Assembly (NCBI GenBank): GCA_000438195.1
Contig: FR903066.1
Span: 1 to 41,472 of the forward strand
Reading direction: 5' to 3'
From: Mycoplasma sp. CAG:776
GTDB lineage: Bacteria; Bacillota_I; Bacilli_A; RF39; UBA660
DNA: 41,472 bases
Within the stretch, counting starts at the first letter, position 1. Each line of letters opens with the position of its first letter. A program made the translations under genes and the position numbers. Of this stretch, positions 39,832 through 41,472 are shown piece after piece. A model generated the notes under the pieces. It worked only from the letters and a program-made list of their open reading frames with translations, ran no database searches and was not told the DNA's origin.

Positions 39832-40869
39832 ATGAATATAATTGATTATATTAAAAAGAATAAAGATAAAACTCTTGAAGATTTGCCTTTTAATGAAATT
39901 GATAACCTAATTTTATCTCTTTTACCATACATTAATTTTGAAAACATTGTACCCGCTTTTAAAAATGGTAAAATTACATTAAAAGAAGCAGCTGAAAAAA
40001 TAAATGATAAAAAGAAAAACTATCGTGGTTTATTTATTGGTAATACGTTTAAAATGCTCCAAGTTATGAAAAATTCTTTAAGATATCAAGACATTCTACT
40101 ATATAACTACATGAACGTCGTAAATAGTGATATGCAATTTGGTGCTCTTACCATGAAATTAAGTGATAAAAGTATTTTTGTTGCTTTTGCTGGTACAGAC
40201 TCTTCTATCATTGGATGGGAAGAAGATTTTAAAATGACTTATCTTTATCCTGGAGCAAGTCAAAAATATGCCTCCGTCTACTTAAATAAAGCAATTGGCC
40301 TTTTAGATAAAAAAGTAAGAGTTGGAGGACATTCTAAAGGTGGAAATCTAGCTATTTGCGCTACAATGAATGCTCACTTTTGGATTAGAAAAAAAGTAGT
40401 AAAAATTAATAATTTTGATGGACCAGGATTCTTAAAAAAAGAAATAGAATCTAAAGAATATAAAAAAATAGAACCAAGAATCAAAATGTATGTTCCCAAA
40501 GAAAGTATTATTGGGATGCTTCTTTATAGTACTCCCAATTATGTAGTAGTAAAATCCAAAGGAATCAATATTTTACAACATGATGCTTTTAATTGGCAAT
40601 GTAAGGATAAAGCACTAATTAGGGATAGTCAAAGTAAAAGAAGCAAAAATTTAAAAGAAAAGCTGACAAAAAAACTAGAAAAACTCCCCCTTAATGAAAG
40701 AATTAATCTAGTTACCAACTTATTTAATATTTTCAAAAACACCAATATTAAAGATACCAAAGAAATAAAAATAAAAGAAATTTTTAAATTAATAAAAGAA
40801 TTTAAAAAATTAGATAAAGAAACCCAAAACTTACTTGCCGAACTATTAATCCTTATTTTTGTTAAATAA
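39832..40869 (+). CDS. DUF2974/Mbeg1-like alpha/beta hydrolase
   Basis: A 345-residue protein with a lipase-type core: FVAFAGTDSSIIGWEEDF, then the nucleophile elbow GGHSKGGNLA (S168), then NNFDGPGF with an Asp, and a late His in ILQHDAFNW. These fit the Mbeg1-like (DUF2974) family of Firmicutes, whose substrate is unknown. The C-terminal ~80 residues are Lys-rich and helical. AGGAGC precedes the ATG, with TATAAT at 39803-39808. It follows the aminopeptidase by 35 nt. Confidence 0.82.
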   Translation: MNIIDYIKKNKDKTLEDLPFNEIDNLILSLLPYINFENIVPAFKNGKITLKEAAEKINDKKKNYRGLFIGNTFKMLQVMKNSLRYQDILLYNYMNVVNSDMQFGALTMKLSDKSIFVAFAGTDSSIIGWEEDFKMTYLYPGASQKYASVYLNKAIGLLDKKVRVGGHSKGGNLAICATMNAHFWIRKKVVKINNFDGPGFLKKEIESKEYKKIEPRIKMYVPKESIIGMLLYSTPNYVVVKSKGINILQHDAFNWQCKDKALIRDSQSKRSKNLKEKLTKKLEKLPLNERINLVTNLFNIFKNTNIKDTKEIKIKEIFKLIKEFKKLDKETQNLLAELLILIFVK

Positions 40870-40902
40870 TTCTATGATCTACAGTTTTTATCTTGATAAA
40901 AT

Positions 40903-41472
40903 TCAATCTTTCCTAACTTTTATTACATCATCATCATTTAAATAACCAATTAACATGGTAGAATCGAAATGATGATTTTTTTCGTTTTCTTCTATTTTAT
41001 TTTCATCAAAATTAGCATAGCAATACTTACAATAATGACTACATGTATTATACCAGCCAATATCCACCATTTTAGCACAATGACAATACTTACTATTTCT
41101 ACTTTGCCATTTCGGATAACTCCTACCAGTAATATTTTTAACAAGCTCTCTTGGAACACAATCATTTACCAAAAAGCCATATTCTTCTAATGTTTCATAT
41201 TCACTGCAAGTTTGAACAGTCATCCCATGTTCTTTAGCAATCCTACTAAAATTCTTGCCAATTTCTTTAAAATCTTGAGGTGCAAAACTTTGAGCTTGTA
41301 AAATTGTCATATTTTTTTGAACATTTTTATAGTTATCCATAAAAGAGACAATAATTTTAGTAACAAAACCTTCAAGCAAACTACAAAGACGTTCAAAAGC
41401 TTTAATGTGGTAATTTAAAGAATACTTTTTACTTAAAAAGATAGGATCATATCGCACAAAAACAAAATCTTT
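40903..41472 (-). CDS. DUF1848 family protein (partial, N-terminus beyond the window)
   Basis: The frame stays open to the right edge, so the true start lies outside. The visible ~189 residues contain RYDPIFLSKKYSLNYHIKAF and a C-terminal Cys motif, CHCAKMVDIGWYNTCSHYCK followed by YCYAN, which suggests an Fe-S cluster. This pattern matches the DUF1848 family, related to radical-SAM spore photoproduct lyase-like proteins. The function is unknown. The final residues DDDVIKVRKD end at a stop near the DUF2974 gene, convergent with it. Confidence 0.8.
   Translation of the reverse strand, partial: KDFVFVRYDPIFLSKKYSLNYHIKAFERLCSLLEGFVTKIIVSFMDNYKNVQKNMTILQAQSFAPQDFKEIGKNFSRIAKEHGMTVQTCSEYETLEEYGFLVNDCVPRELVKNITGRSYPKWQSRNSKYCHCAKMVDIGWYNTCSHYCKYCYANFDENKIEENEKNHHFDSTMLIGYLNDDDVIKVRKD

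Overview
The window is a low-GC, densely packed chromosomal segment from a Gram-positive bacterium. The standard code is used (TGG for Trp, TGA as stop). S-box and T-box leaders, the dnaB-dnaI helicase-loader pair and the rsmC(ybxB)-rpoB-rpoC order point to Bacilli/Erysipelotrichia-type Firmicutes. A YunB homologue, a CotY/CotZ-type coat protein and a YlmC/YmxH protein indicate a spore-forming lineage. No phage, IS element or CRISPR array is recognisable; this is core genome with a few lineage-specific surface proteins.

Layout. 1-6.4 kb: parE (-), a membrane-anchored thioredoxin-like protein (+), dnaI and dnaB (-), then metK (-) under a SAM-I riboswitch. 6.4-7.1 kb: a gene-poor stretch holding a strong candidate for a promoter-driven structured RNA. 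7.1-11.1 kb: glyS behind a small coiled-coil gene and an unusually short T-box leader, then a two-gene operon of unknown function including an Ig-like surface protein. 11.2-19.3 kb: rsmC, rpoB and rpoC. 19.7-23.6 kb: a 995-residue membrane-anchored cell-wall enzyme (SGNH + M23 + phage-type lysozyme) and a small membrane partner. 23.7-28.6 kb: a spore-coat-like protein (+), then a minus-strand run HD hydrolase, ogt, tag, a membrane protein and cysK, with two Cys-rich leader peptides before cysK, and a tRNA-Met. 28.7-32.8 kb: signal-less surface proteins (DUF11-like, and beta-helix/WxL-like), yunB and a tail-anchored protein. 32.9-41.5 kb: ferredoxin, HD hydrolase, rluB, a GluP-like rhomboid, lspA-rluD with ylmC, a DUF1307 lipoprotein, an M18 aminopeptidase, a DUF2974 hydrolase and a partial DUF1848 protein.

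Most notable. (1) Two tandem leader peptides carrying runs of three and two Cys codons precede cysK; one hairpin masks the first peptide's start codon and another masks the second's ribosome-binding site, suggesting a cysteine-sensing translational attenuator. (2) An unassigned ~228-nt RNA follows glyS with its own near-consensus promoter and several long-range pairings. (3) Three genes for likely spore-surface proteins share an identical CATAAATTA -10 element typical of mother-cell sigma factors. (4) RpoB carries Lys and Asp at E. coli positions 513 and 526, both associated with rifampicin resistance. (5) The triple-enzyme wall hydrolase has a long cytoplasmic N-terminus.

All family assignments come from reading motifs by eye; no database search was run.
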